From positions 2,045,550 through 2,109,549 of the forward strand of contig OY725493.1 in assembly GCA_963281255.1 (NCBI GenBank): 64,000 bases of DNA, in the 5' to 3' direction. Position 1 is the first letter of the stretch; the number at the start of each line of letters is the position of its first letter. This document shows, piece after piece, positions 51,685 to 62,394 of this stretch. The notes beneath the pieces were generated by a model, which saw only the letters and a list, made by a program, of their open reading frames with translations, was not told where the DNA came from and did no database searches. Origin of the DNA: Aphrocallistes beatrix. Taxonomy: Eukaryota; Porifera; Hexactinellida; Sceptrulophora; Aphrocallistidae. Position numbers and translations under genes: made by a program.

Positions 51685-54225
51685 TTATTGAAAACTGTGC
51701 AAATGTCCATCCAGAGTAGATACGAGTAATTCTGGAAGACTCGGCCTAAACATAAGCCGAGTTGTAACATCAGAGAAGCCAACGATTTTCTCTACAAACA
51801 CTCGAGTGCTTCCTCTCAGGTCGTACACATACACGCACTTGTCTTCTGACCCTGTGGCCACAAACCGACCACAAGGACTGACTCTACAATCAACTGGCAT
51901 AACACTGTTCTTATGGAGGCTGTACTTCACAATGCACTGATTCGTCCTGAGGTCCCATGCCCGGATCCCTTCTTGAATTGCGCTTGTGAGAAATAAGTTG
52001 AAAGAATCAGGATGTACTCCACAATACTTAGACCCCTCATACTGGTGTATCCTAGCAACAGTTCGTTCCAGCTGAATGCTGGCGGCTTGCTTGTCAGCGT
52101 TCAGGTCATGAACGGCGATGGAGCGGTTAGAGAGAGCTAGCAGGGCGATGTGGGAATAAAACGCGTTAGCAGCAGAGCAGGCAGTGATGCTATGAACTGA
52201 CTGAGTAGCGCGCAGGGCTAGTTTCCAGGTGTTCAAGTTTAGGTAGCGTTTTATATCATCTGAAGAGGACAGGTCGTTTTGAATAGCATATGCATACAAA
52301 CACAGATCAGGACCACTGGTGAGTAATAGGAATTTGTCAAGATAGAAGAACTGAATGTGACTAATGTCGAGTGCGGTGGAATTCCCGATTGAGAGGAGAG
52401 ACCGGAGTCCCCTCACATCCCACAACAGACACTCCGCATTGCTGGCGGATATCAGGTGCCTGCCCGAGTGGCTCCAGCCGATAGATTCGACCTTGGCAGT
52501 GTGTCCTCGTAACACGCGGGACTTTTCAACAGCTGTGGAGGAAAGAAGGTTCTTGCACCCCTTGGAGACAGATAGCAACAGGACAGTACTGTCTGTAAGA
52601 CCAGCAGCCAACACTTCCCCATCGCTGGAGCAGCTCAAGCTCCTCACGCCTCCGTTCTCTTTCGTGACCCGAAGTTTGGACACCTCTCGCGATGGGAATC
52701 TGTCCGACACGAAGTAATCCCGTCTGAGACAGGGCTGCGATCTGGAGCTGTTGCTCTTCACGGTCGCGGCTGTCGCCGTGCGAGGAACAAACATTTTGTT
52801 CTTGGGTGTCTGTCCGTAGCCGGACGACTTGATCCTGGCGTGGAAGACGATGGGCTTGTCCAGAGAAGGCGGCTTGCTCTTGCTAGTGCGGGTGGATGGG
52901 GAAGAAGGTTTCGAGAAGGAGATAGGCTCCTTCGAGGGAGATCTAGCAGAGAGTCGGATGGAGAGGGGACTTGGTTTGAGGAGGGGAGATGTGGCTTGGA
53001 AGTTAAGGGATCTCTCTACCTTCCATCCGGTTCTCAGCTCTGGAATGCGAAATCTGATCATGAGAGTTATGTCGTGAGGAGACAGCACTGCGAGGAGGTA
53101 ACATTCGCGAGGAGAGAGCGGGGAGCCAGTGAACTGGGTGTGAGTTATGCTCTGTGTGTGGGCAGTTATTTGGTTGCCTAGCGACTCGAAGAGATTGACT
53201 GAGTGCTCAATATCTCCCGTGTTAGAGTTGATGATGAGCAGGCTGGACTCAGTCGTTATGAGCAGGTAGGCTGGGTTCGAGAGGACAGGAGAGGTGTAGG
53301 AGGGGGGAGGGGGGTCGGAAGGGTTGAGAGTGAGGGAACAGAAATAAACGCCAGTTAGGTTCCAGTTCTGGTGGGGAGCGTGAACTTCCTGTGTGGGATT
53401 CGGTTCGCTTAGAGTTTGGATGTTAGTGAGAGGACTGGAAAGCTGACGCTTTGACAACTGAGAGGCAATCTTAGGAGAAGAATGGGAAAACGTGAAATGT
53501 ATCTTCATATCAAACTCGTAGGTTAGGAAGCACTTGCTAGTCTCACTGAACCACTCATAGACCCAGATGCTCCCATCTGCTGCACCCAGCATGAAGACGT
53601 CCTGGGAAGGGTGCACCTGGGCGCATATCAGAGGAGAGGAGGAGAGGATGGAGGACTCGTAGAGAGACCTGTGGTTAGAGGTATCCCACACTCGGAATGT
53701 TCTATCCTGCGAACACGTGATTACGGTCTCGTGGTTGAGTGAGAAGAAAGAGACAGAAGTGATCGGGAGGCTGTGACCTTCAAAGATGGCGCATAACTCC
53801 AGCCTGAGACTGAGTTTGAGCAGCAGGAGTTTATTTCCGGAACAAGCGATGAGGAAGTTGGAGTTGGAGTTGAACTGCAACTGCGTGACCACTTCCCCGC
53901 TACAGCAGTCCAGCTGACACGTCAGCTGCTGGCTGGCACTGCTGCCATCCGTCAGTGGCACTCTCCACACCGTGAGGGTGCTGCGGTCAGCAGAAGCGAG
54001 GGAGAGAGGGTGCGAGCAGTTGGTACTGAGTGCCAGCGCCGAGATAGAGGAACCACTCTCTTCGAATTCAAATGTGCGAGGAGGCGCTAGGCTGTAGCAC
54101 TGCACCACTCTAGGATTGTCAGGTGACAGCTGGCTCCAGTAGAGGGTGCTGTTGTGAGTAGTGACAGCTGTCGGTTGGAGGAGGCTAGCGGAGGTGTAGC
54201 CCTGCCAGGATGCAGTGAGGCACAT
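51685..54225 (-). CDS. WDR27: WDR27-like WD40-repeat protein
   Basis: 846 residues, single exon (human about 827). WD repeats run along both halves: N-terminal propeller with SASADRST-like blocks, IFEGHSLPITSVSFFSLNHE, TCSQDRTFRVWDTSNHRSLY and GAADGSIWVYEW; C-terminal propeller with VLRGHTAKVESIGWSHSGRH, SNAECLLWDVRGLRSLL, AIQEGIRAWDLRTNQCI and ATGSEDKCVYVYDLRG. A low-complexity Ser/Pro/Lys linker around residues 410-500 separates them. The long insert and the order of repeats match WDR27 rather than WDR90 or POC1. WDR27 is little studied. An acceptor-like CCTTTTCGCTTAG ends 10 bp before the ATG. ELP2 ends 115 bp upstream. Confidence 0.8.
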   Translation of the reverse strand: MCLTASWQGYTSASLLQPTAVTTHNSTLYWSQLSPDNPRVVQCYSLAPPRTFEFEESGSSISALALSTNCSHPLSLASADRSTLTVWRVPLTDGSSASQQLTCQLDCCSGEVVTQLQFNSNSNFLIACSGNKLLLLKLSLRLELCAIFEGHSLPITSVSFFSLNHETVITCSQDRTFRVWDTSNHRSLYESSILSSSPLICAQVHPSQDVFMLGAADGSIWVYEWFSETSKCFLTYEFDMKIHFTFSHSSPKIASQLSKRQLSSPLTNIQTLSEPNPTQEVHAPHQNWNLTGVYFCSLTLNPSDPPPPSYTSPVLSNPAYLLITTESSLLIINSNTGDIEHSVNLFESLGNQITAHTQSITHTQFTGSPLSPRECYLLAVLSPHDITLMIRFRIPELRTGWKVERSLNFQATSPLLKPSPLSIRLSARSPSKEPISFSKPSSPSTRTSKSKPPSLDKPIVFHARIKSSGYGQTPKNKMFVPRTATAATVKSNSSRSQPCLRRDYFVSDRFPSREVSKLRVTKENGGVRSLSCSSDGEVLAAGLTDSTVLLLSVSKGCKNLLSSTAVEKSRVLRGHTAKVESIGWSHSGRHLISASNAECLLWDVRGLRSLLSIGNSTALDISHIQFFYLDKFLLLTSGPDLCLYAYAIQNDLSSSDDIKRYLNLNTWKLALRATQSVHSITACSAANAFYSHIALLALSNRSIAVHDLNADKQAASIQLERTVARIHQYEGSKYCGVHPDSFNLFLTSAIQEGIRAWDLRTNQCIVKYSLHKNSVMPVDCRVSPCGRFVATGSEDKCVYVYDLRGSTRVFVEKIVGFSDVTTRLMFRPSLPELLVSTLDGHLHSFQ

Positions 54226-54340
54226 CTCAGTATTTCTAAGCGAAAAGGTTGGTTAACTACGAACAAATAGTATACTAACTAAAAATGTTCACTTTTCTCA
54301 GTGTCTTAAATCACAGAAAACAAATGAATACAGAACACTT

Positions 54341-56900
54341 TCATGTCTGTTTGGGAGTGGATGGAATTGTGACTTGATAAACTCGTACTGAATGGTCCGC
54401 ACTAGCGGTAGCTAGTTGGTAGGAGTCAGCTTGCATTCCATTCAACCCTCTCGGCCTCCAAGCTATACAGCTTACCATAGCAACGTGACACTCATCAAAA
54501 TATCTAACCACGTTCAATCTCTTATCCGCCACACACCAGCTAACAATCAAGACACTCCCATTCTCCAATCCGGACCCGAGGAAGTGCTGGTGGTTTGTGG
54601 AGTGGCAAAATTGGATGGCTGTGATTGCGTCATCAAGTGTGAGTGGTTCTTTACAAGCACACTGCCACTGGGAATCCACTTCACCCCACACAATCAACTT
54701 CTTGTCTCTACTGCCTGTAGCGAAGTACTTATCATCCATTGTCCAGGAGCAGTCCCAGATGATGCGACTATGCTTGACAGATGACAGTTTAGAGTGAGAT
54801 TCTAATTGAAACTGCATTCCATCGCGTTTCCATAGTGACCATGTTCTATCTCGTGAGACGGCGAGGAGTCTCCTGGAATCGTTCGAGAATGAAAGCTTGG
54901 AGACGGTGAGTGAGTGGAAGTGCAGGACTTGCAGCTGTGTCCACGTCTCTGCCGACCATAGGAAGATTCCAGCGTGCTCAGGCTTGCTGGCCTTGCACGC
55001 GGAAGCCACGAGGGTAGCGTCCGGGGAGGTGGCGAGTGCGTACAACTCAAAAGAGTGTCCGTACAGCTTCCTGGCCTCGGGCCATAGTGTGTGCTGTAGT
55101 AGCGACTCTTCCAAGGGAGGAGCATCCAGCTGGAGAGGTGTGAACTGGGGCGCGTTTTTGAAATCCTCAAAAGCGCCAGTTTTCTGAGTTCCTATATCTT
55201 CCGGGATGTCAAAAACTGCCTTGTTTGAGAGTCCTAGTGCCGGGACATTAGCTCCTATCGGTGCGTCCTGTGGCATTGACAAGGTGTTGCCAGTCAGCTG
55301 TTTGAAGTTCTGAATGAAGTTCGATGGAGACTTGAACACCCTCACCACCTTCTCATCCGCAGCTGACACGTACATCGTGTCAGATAGAGAGCAACACTTC
55401 AACAGGTCGTATCCATGTATTTGAGTTCGTGCCACTTCACACCATGTGTCGCCCCATTCACACCACAGCCTCGCTGTCTGGTCGGAGGAGACCGAGAGAA
55501 GGTAAGAGCCTGAAGGGGCCCACGTCAGATCAACGACAGGACCGAAGTGTCCCCCTACCACGCATTTACCTTTCCATCTGCCACTCTCGGTCGCACGTTC
55601 CCAGAGGTGGATCGCTCCTTGATACCCGTGTGCTGCTATTTTCACACCTCCAGGGCCAAACCTTGCGCCGTAGAGACCAAGAGTGTTCCCTCCCACCTCT
55701 CCCGCTCGCATCGACTCCACCCACAATCCGCCCGGTCCGCTTGGAGACCACACGGCCACTGTGCGGTCCATCGAGGCTGTGAGGAGCTGCAAACTTGAGC
55801 CAATATCGGAGCTGCTCGCTGGGCTGACGGGGGACCAAGCGACGCTGTAGCACCAATCGTCGTGTGCTTGTAGCACCGTCTCAAGTTGGATGCGGTAGGA
55901 TTGGATTCCTAGAGAATTACAGTTATTTAAAACATCGCTATGTGCTATGAATCCGATGATATAGGTGTTAGGATACGTATCTGTCTGAGCTATACGATGT
56001 AGACACAATCTGAAGGAGAATAAATAGATACTTGGACACAATACCTGATTGAGAAGGAATTCCAAATAGTATCTCTTTTAACTTTAAAATGTTTGGTTCC
56101 CCTGATTCTATTTTAGGTGATATTCTCCAAATTCTGACGTAGAAATCTTGAGAGGCTGAAGCTAAATACAGCTCTTCAGGTGTTCCACAGAATTCTACAC
56201 TTCGCACCCAATCTTCATGCCCCGACAATTCACACAAGCGTATCACCTCACCATGCAATCCGAACACCAATACTTGTCCGTTATCACTCCCACACGCTAG
56301 TATTGGGAACAAATTAGACTTGTTATCTCCAGGAATATCAGACGCTGCTTCACTGCTAAACCCTGTCAGTAGAAAGCTGATATCCAAGCCTAGTATGTAA
56401 TTGTACCCAAAACTAATTCTGTGGAATTCTTTAAATTCGTCATTCTCCACTCCCAGTTTCCTCCTGAAGATAAAGACATTCGAGGTAGCAGATGACGCAA
56501 TCAGAGCAGTTGATGACGTCATCCTAGCAGCAATTGAACTAACTGAACCTGTTCCAGTGCTCAGAGCTTGTGTGCATTCAAACTTAGCTTTGCCTTGCCA
56601 TACCTTCAATTCCCCACTCGCTGAGCCTGATACTAAGAAGTTACTACCCGTCACACCGGAAGGATTTGGTGAAGTTATCCACTTGACACAATTAACACGT
56701 GACGTATGTCCTGTCAACACCTGGGTGCTACAGTAACAACCGTTTAATTTTTCGAGAATGTGTAGTGTATTGTGAGAACCATAAGCTATGACGTCATCGT
56801 TCCAGTTCCAATCCAACACTTGAGGAGATGGATTCGAGTTTGAACAACAATAGCGCATCTTCACATTCCAATGTTGATTTTCTATCGCCATATTTACCAA
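54341..56900 (-). CDS. ELP2: ELP2, Elongator complex subunit 2 (two exons)
   Basis: Exons 56900-56045 and 55908-54341 join as G|GA with GT-AG borders (136-nt intron), giving 807 residues (human 826). The N-terminal propeller opens VLDWNWNDDVIAYGSHNTLH and includes LTGHTSRVNCVKWI and LSGHEDWVRSVEF. The second propeller begins LQAHDDWCYSVAWSPV and has TASMDRTVAVWSP, MRAGEVGGNTLGLYGARFGP, VVGGHFGPVVDLTWAPSGSY, QIHGYDLLKCCSLS, ADEKVVRVFKSPSNF, ANVPALGLSNKAVF, HTLWPEARKLYGHSFELYAL, VSRDRTWSLWKRDG and TGSRDKKLIVWGE. Elongator installs the wobble-uridine side chain on tRNA; ELP2 is the two-propeller scaffold. Assignment is secure. Confidence 0.95.
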
Positions 56901-57868
56901 GCAACTGCTAAAATAATTCTGAATACAAAATAGATTATAAATGCAACTAATCTGGTTGTCAGTACTAGATTAGAAAGTTCTCGTAAACTCACTCTAGTAA
57001 AATGATCCAATCGAATAGGAAGTAAATGCAAGTTTAAACTAAATAGCTTACGTGCAATATGCAAAAAATATGTCGACATACTGATACAGAGCCATTTTTG
57101 TAGTTCGCGGATATGAATACTTCATATTATTTAACAATCACATAATTAAAATTGAAGAAAATATATTGGAAGTTTGATATTAAAGGTGTGCGCTCCACCC
57201 TCCGCTCCTCAAAATTGGCGCACGCACCTAGAGTACCTCCGGAATGATCTAGTAAAGCTATATAAGATATAATCCGTATAAGGTAGGTCTAATGAGGCAG
57301 AAGAGTAGTCGGTATGAACCAAGTACACTAATTTCCTGAATATCGAGCTGTATCCAGACCCAGGGCCGGGGCGCCGAACTTTTCGAAATCTATGGACACT
57401 TTTGGGGTTCTAGGGGGGGCTCAGCCCTAAATTTTGCATTGTTAATGATCCAGTGTGTCCAGTTCAGACCGGACTAACCGGACCAGTGGCGCCGGGCCTG
57501 CGATAGTGCAGCATTAAAACATCAACCAGAAGGAAAATTGCATATATGCATTTGTTAAATAAGTGATTATATGTTTCATTACCCAAATCTCTAATGACAT
57601 TTTTCTTCATAATTATTTATATACCTTCTGTGTCTTAATCAATTAAATAAACAAATAACAACAAACATAACATGTTTTATTCGTTAATTTAACAAAATAC
57701 AGTTATAATGAAGTGTCCAGGATCCCATCCAATATTATCAATTGGAGAAGTCGTAAACCTGTGCTCATTCCTATACATTTTTGTGGATATGATTGAACCT
57801 GTAAGTACAACAAAACTCAATACAAAATATGAACCAATTAAATAGCTAAACATTCAAAAATGTGCCAA
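56901..57868. other. Upstream region of ELP2
   Basis: Non-coding except the small MITE at 57361-57500. The ELP2 5' region lies here. A 61-codon frame at 56894-57079 on the minus strand has no domain. Confidence 0.4.
57361..57500. mobile_element. 140-bp hAT-like MITE (tentative)
   Basis: Ends are imperfectly inverted: CAGGGCCGGGGCGCC at the left, GGCGCCGGGCCTG at the right. The interior is GC-richer than the flanks. No matching 8-bp duplication was found, so the call is tentative. Confidence 0.5.
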
Positions 57869-58387
57869 TTATTGAATAAGAAGATAGGGGGTCCTCATGT
57901 GGAAATTGACATTCTCAATGAAATGGAGCAGATGTATAAACGTAGCAACTTGATGGAGCGCAATAATGACGTCAAAGATGAAACCGATTATAATGGAATC
58001 CTTAATGTATAACAAAGCAACTGCAAGATTGGCGGTACAGAGGAGTATCACGAGAATTGAGTTGAATATTGTTATAGTTATGATGAGCTTCCGTTGCCTC
58101 CAACTCCCGAATATAGCGAGGATAGAGGCTATAGACATAAGGATGATAATAAACGAGTACAACAGAATGGTAGTTATATCTTCAGCCAAGAAGATAATTT
58201 TATCAGAAGTTGGAGCATTGCGAATAAGTGGGATGGGTGTGGTGGTGGCATTGCCTGATTGCTGTAGATACACAAACCATCCATATGCTATGTAGCTTTT
58301 GAAAATGATCGCGAATACCACGAGCACGTGAAGTAATAGCTCAAATAAAATGAAGTTGACAAAAATGGAGGGTCCCATTCTTCCCAT
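57869..58387 (-). CDS. Four-helix membrane protein, family unknown
   Basis: 172 residues, starting MGRMGPSIFVNFILFELLLH. Four hydrophobic helices at about 8-33, 72-94, 99-127 and 131-155, with short charged turns (GSWRQRKL between helices 2 and 3). One N-x-T site sits in the first loop (SGNATTTP), which would be extracellular. The topology (N-in, one larger first loop of about 40 residues, C-in) resembles MARVEL or tetraspan proteins, but the CCG-type motifs of tetraspanins and claudin W-GLW motif are absent. I do not recognise the family. Single exon; codon use is ordinary for the region. Confidence 0.65.
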   Translation of the reverse strand: MGRMGPSIFVNFILFELLLHVLVVFAIIFKSYIAYGWFVYLQQSGNATTTPIPLIRNAPTSDKIIFLAEDITTILLYSFIIILMSIASILAIFGSWRQRKLIITITIFNSILVILLCTANLAVALLYIKDSIIIGFIFDVIIALHQVATFIHLLHFIENVNFHMRTPYLLIQ

Positions 58388-59719
58388 AGATTAGTACAAA
58401 GGAGATTAGTTTCTGCACATCCGTGTGCCTACCTATCTATATAGTAAACGCTGCTGTAGGATGTATAATTTAGTTCAGAATTCATCTATTACTTTGACTT
58501 CATGACATGTAACAATATCGAATTTCTGGACATTCTAAATCAGTGGTTCTGAACCTTTCAGAAGTAGCAGAATAATTTGAAACTTGATCTGAATAAGATT
58601 ACAGATTCAACTGAGAAAGAAATTTCCATTTCTGATGAAGTGCTAGACTCTTGTTTAATATAATATATTTTCTAGAATTTACAAAATGATTATCAGCAGG
58701 ATGTCCCAAGGGAGGTGGGAGCAATTGGAAAGTGGTCAGACTCAAGGTCCTTTCACTCTACACAGTAGCAAAAGTGGTCAGGCCATGAGGTTTGGTTAGA
58801 TAGTTGAAAATGTGAAAATAGTGGTGCTCCGCTTAATCGGGACACTTTGGCCCGGATATTTGTCCCGATTAAGCGGAGTTCCCAATTAACCGATGATCTT
58901 ACAATCCAAATTTGGTACAAATCGGAATGTTAGATTTCGCAGGATCGCGGGGACCAACGAGGTACACTATTCATGCTATACATGGACTAAGGCCATTCCT
59001 ATTACTGCTGCACTAAAACAGTCCCTTAACCTTCGGAAATCTCATAAAATGTAAGTACTCTATCAACAATTACCTAGAATAGATATAAAGCAAAGTAAGA
59101 ATTACCTTTAATATATGTAATATAATATATACGAGACAGACAGACAAGGTAAAGTAATGCATTACAGTTGAGTTTAAATATAAGTAACAGCAGTGAGTTC
59201 TCACAGCAGAGTTCAAGTGGTCGATTCTGAATTCTTCCAAATACATATTCGAATAAAAAGTCGCGAATGTTCATCCAAAATAAAAACACGAGATATCTAC
59301 GCGTTTGTGAAGTTATCATTAGATTATTCCTATGCAAACAACAACAACAACAAGCATGACTATTCTAACACATCACAAGAGGCAGTATAGACAATAGTGT
59401 CTTACATGCTAATCACACAGGTAATACGGACTTAGGATAAGAGCATTGGGTAAGCAAGAGAAAAGTTGCGAATTGGCGTAATGTAGTATTTTAACATGAA
59501 TAATCCTGACATAAAATATAAACAACATAACTTGTATGAAGTAATTAGCTTGAATCCGTCAACAAGGAGCTTTATACGGAGATAGTGTGCGAGAGAAAGT
59601 GCGATCTTCCAATGAACAAATATATTATTTATCCTAGGTTACAAAGTAAAATATTCTGCTACATACAGCTGTATGTTTAGATACTACGGTTTAAAAGTGG
59701 GACAGTTTTGCCATAAAAG
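58388..59719. other. Intergenic region
   Basis: Holds a small palindromic segment at 58829-58880 (CTCCGCTTAATCGGGACA and its complement around GGCCCGGA), similar in wording to the CGCTTATTAG-type MITE at 2631 and probably another pogo-type scrap, and a CAA microsatellite at 59338-59354. No gene seen. Confidence 0.5.
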
Positions 59720-60670
59720 CTAAGAAATCTGAGGTACAGTAGGAGAAATGAATTCCCAGCGTGTGCCATCTCGTTCGAGAAATATTTTCTCCTCATTCTG
59801 CATGCACTCGAAGTTCATCGCATCAATGTCAATAGGAGCTCTTGGATCGAATGGAATCGCCTCACAGAAACCAGCGGCTCCGTTGAAGCTGTCTGGATGC
59901 ATTGCATTATGCATCTGGTATTGGGAGACGGTCGGTTGGAAGTAGTACGGCTGCTGGACGTAGTGGGAATGGACTGGGTAGGGATCCACCCAGGTCGGAG
60001 TAGACATCTGTCCAGGTCCGGACATGTAATACGGTGTCTGTGTGTGGTAGTAGTACTGTACGAGTGGCGCCCTGGGGCTACCCGATCCGGGGCCGGGGGG
60101 ACTGTGGCTGCCGCTGGGGGAACTGCTCCCTCCGGCGAGCTGTTTCTTGGGGACTGCGATGCGTACCTTGATCGCTCTGCCTCCTAGCCCGGTCGCGCCT
60201 TCCATTTCCCTCAGCGCCCGCTGCTGTTCCCGCTCCTCCGTGAACCGCACGAACCCGTAGCACTTGCTCTTCCCGCTCACCTCTTGGACCACGCGCGCGG
60301 CCCTGCAAGATGGGAAGCGTTTCTGGAAGAAGTCGAGCAGCATGATGTCGTTCACCTCGTTGCTCAGGTCCCCTACGTAGAGGCTGAATTCAGGGGCGTT
60401 CCCACTCGCATAGTTCAGCTTGAAGTAGCGGAGAGGGTCTGATTGTGGGATCGGGTGTCCGTTGTGACGCCGCATAACAGCTTCGATGTTCGCTCCATCC
60501 CCGAAGTCCACGAAGCAATAGCCAGCAGGAAGACCAGTGTACTTGTTGCGAATGACACGCACATCAACTACTTTTGATCCAACCTTCTCAAAAGCTTTCA
60601 CAATAAAATTCTCACTCATGTAATTGTCCAGTTCTCCCATCCACAGAACCGACTGCTTGTTTTGCATCAT
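59720..60670 (-). CDS. TRNAU1AP: TRNAU1AP (SECp43), selenocysteine-tRNA-associated RNA-binding protein
   Basis: 316 residues, one exon (human 287). RRM1 spans about 7-88 with RNP2 LWMGEL and RNP1 AGYCFVDF; RRM2 spans about 96-175 with RNP2 LYVGDL and RNP1 KCYGFVRF. The start SVLWMGELDNYMSENFIVKA and the linker LNYASG, then FSLYVGDLS, are characteristic of SECp43/TRNAU1AP. A Pro/Ser-rich linker and a Tyr/His-rich tail follow, with WEF near the C-terminus. The protein associates with tRNA-Sec and supports selenocysteine incorporation and the 2'-O-methylation of that tRNA. Two adjacent ATG codons start the frame. A short acceptor-like TTTCGTTAG precedes them. Confidence 0.9.
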   Translation of the reverse strand: MMQNKQSVLWMGELDNYMSENFIVKAFEKVGSKVVDVRVIRNKYTGLPAGYCFVDFGDGANIEAVMRRHNGHPIPQSDPLRYFKLNYASGNAPEFSLYVGDLSNEVNDIMLLDFFQKRFPSCRAARVVQEVSGKSKCYGFVRFTEEREQQRALREMEGATGLGGRAIKVRIAVPKKQLAGGSSSPSGSHSPPGPGSGSPRAPLVQYYYHTQTPYYMSGPGQMSTPTWVDPYPVHSHYVQQPYYFQPTVSQYQMHNAMHPDSFNGAAGFCEAIPFDPRAPIDIDAMNFECMQNEEKIFLERDGTRWEFISPTVPQIS

Positions 60671-62394
60671 CGTGCTATACTAACGAAATGATAAGATTAG
60701 AAGTAAGATAGACTGGTTAACTCGGCCGCGCTTTTATAGTGCAGATAAGGTATCAATTGCGATTATGCGGTTGTTGCGTACCTTGTCAAAGTGCGATTTT
60801 ATGATTAGAATAGCAGGTGTATGGAGAACTATTTATTTATATTTAGCAGTTCTTGTGAAGAATGGAAGCACTTTTGACTTCCAAAATAAACCTAAATAGG
60901 ATGGCTTCGACTTAATGAATGGTTGTAATCTGTTATGTTTCAGTGAAAGTTGATAATAAGTTTCATTGAATTGAAATAAACTTATGTATCCGTATGGAAT
61001 AAAATATATCCCAGCCCAGGATGAAATAACATGATCGCACTGATGGAGTAAATTATTAATAAATCAACTAAGACACATAATTGTAGTACCATGCAAATTC
61101 AGAACTGAAATTATATCAACGGCACAGCAGTCAGCGGAATAGCTAGGATGGTTCAATAATCAGATGAAAGCTTCACTAATCATAGCAATGGTGTAAATTA
61201 TTCTGCAAAGTAAACATCCAGAAATTCCTAACAAAATATTATGGATACTACTATATATGACCAAAATATAGTAAAACAAATCGAAGGATTTTCTTAGTAA
61301 TTTTGAAAAAAAGTTTGTTACATATTACACCATTTGCATAGTCTTGCAGACAAACAAGCTAATTAATTAAGTCGAAAAAAACACGCAGTGAAATTATATA
61401 TGTACATTACCGTTATAATTCCTGCCTACGAGAGTGCCACTAGGAATTTAATTATAAATTACGAGCGATGAATTCGAGGAGACAAGGTGGTTAGTTATTC
61501 TTTGTTCATGTTTATCTTTCTTTCACTTGTGCTGAGTAGTAACTACGCAATGAATGAATAATGAATCGAATCGTGTTGACCATGGCCCTGTTAATTAATG
61601 GAAATGTTACTATTAAACCATTTCATTAACTCGATGTCTAATTTCCGTGAATACGATAACATTTCCTTAAAAGTTAATCAGGTGCATTATAGTAATACAG
61701 TCGAAAAGTTCTCTGATTATAAATTTTGAACATAATTTAATTATAATATCACTTAAGTATTTCGAGCATATCCCACATAGGTTATAATTTCGTCTCAATT
61801 ACGTGTTCTAATTCAATTAATAATATGAACTCTTGCATTCAAATGCTTGGCGGGAAATATAAAACAACTCCATTAATTCAGCTAAATTAAGTTCATTCTT
61901 AAAATATTATTTTAGGTGCCTTAATTAAGAAAACGAATGAACGAACTTATTCGATTTATTAGACATTATTACACTTGTATGTTACAGGCCACTGTTAATA
62001 GTCAACTTTTTTCAGGTCCAAAAAGACCATCAGTGGGATGCGGACGAGAGGTATTTAATAATAGGATCTGATCATATTAGCATGGCTGATAATTTGATAT
62101 ATAATAGGCTACAAACATTTAATTAAATTCTCAATAACTATCAAGATATATTGATGGGGTATATACTAATTGCAATAATGGCAATAATGGTCAATCTTTG
62201 CGGTAGCTATATGTTGATGCGGGCGGAGGAGCTGAAACATGTTTCCAATTAACAGCGGCCTAATATCAGTGAAAATATTAGTTCTAGCCATACATATTTA
62301 TTCTTGATCCAGGTAGTAGGAGAACCCCACACCTCCAAAATATGCCCCCTTCATATACGTACCATAGTTCACACAAATTCTAAAAGAATTTTCC
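60671..62394. other. Large intergenic region upstream of TRNAU1AP
   Basis: 1.7 kb of AT-rich sequence without a domain-bearing frame. The 3' part of the MAD2-like gene may extend into its right end (about 62290-62394). Confidence 0.4.

Noticed and set aside
62281-62394. Possible terminal exon of the MAD2-like gene reading ICVNYGTYMKGAYFGGVGFS
   Set aside because: Acceptor TTCTTTTAG is good, but no donor in the upstream exon gives the required phase, so it was not joined.
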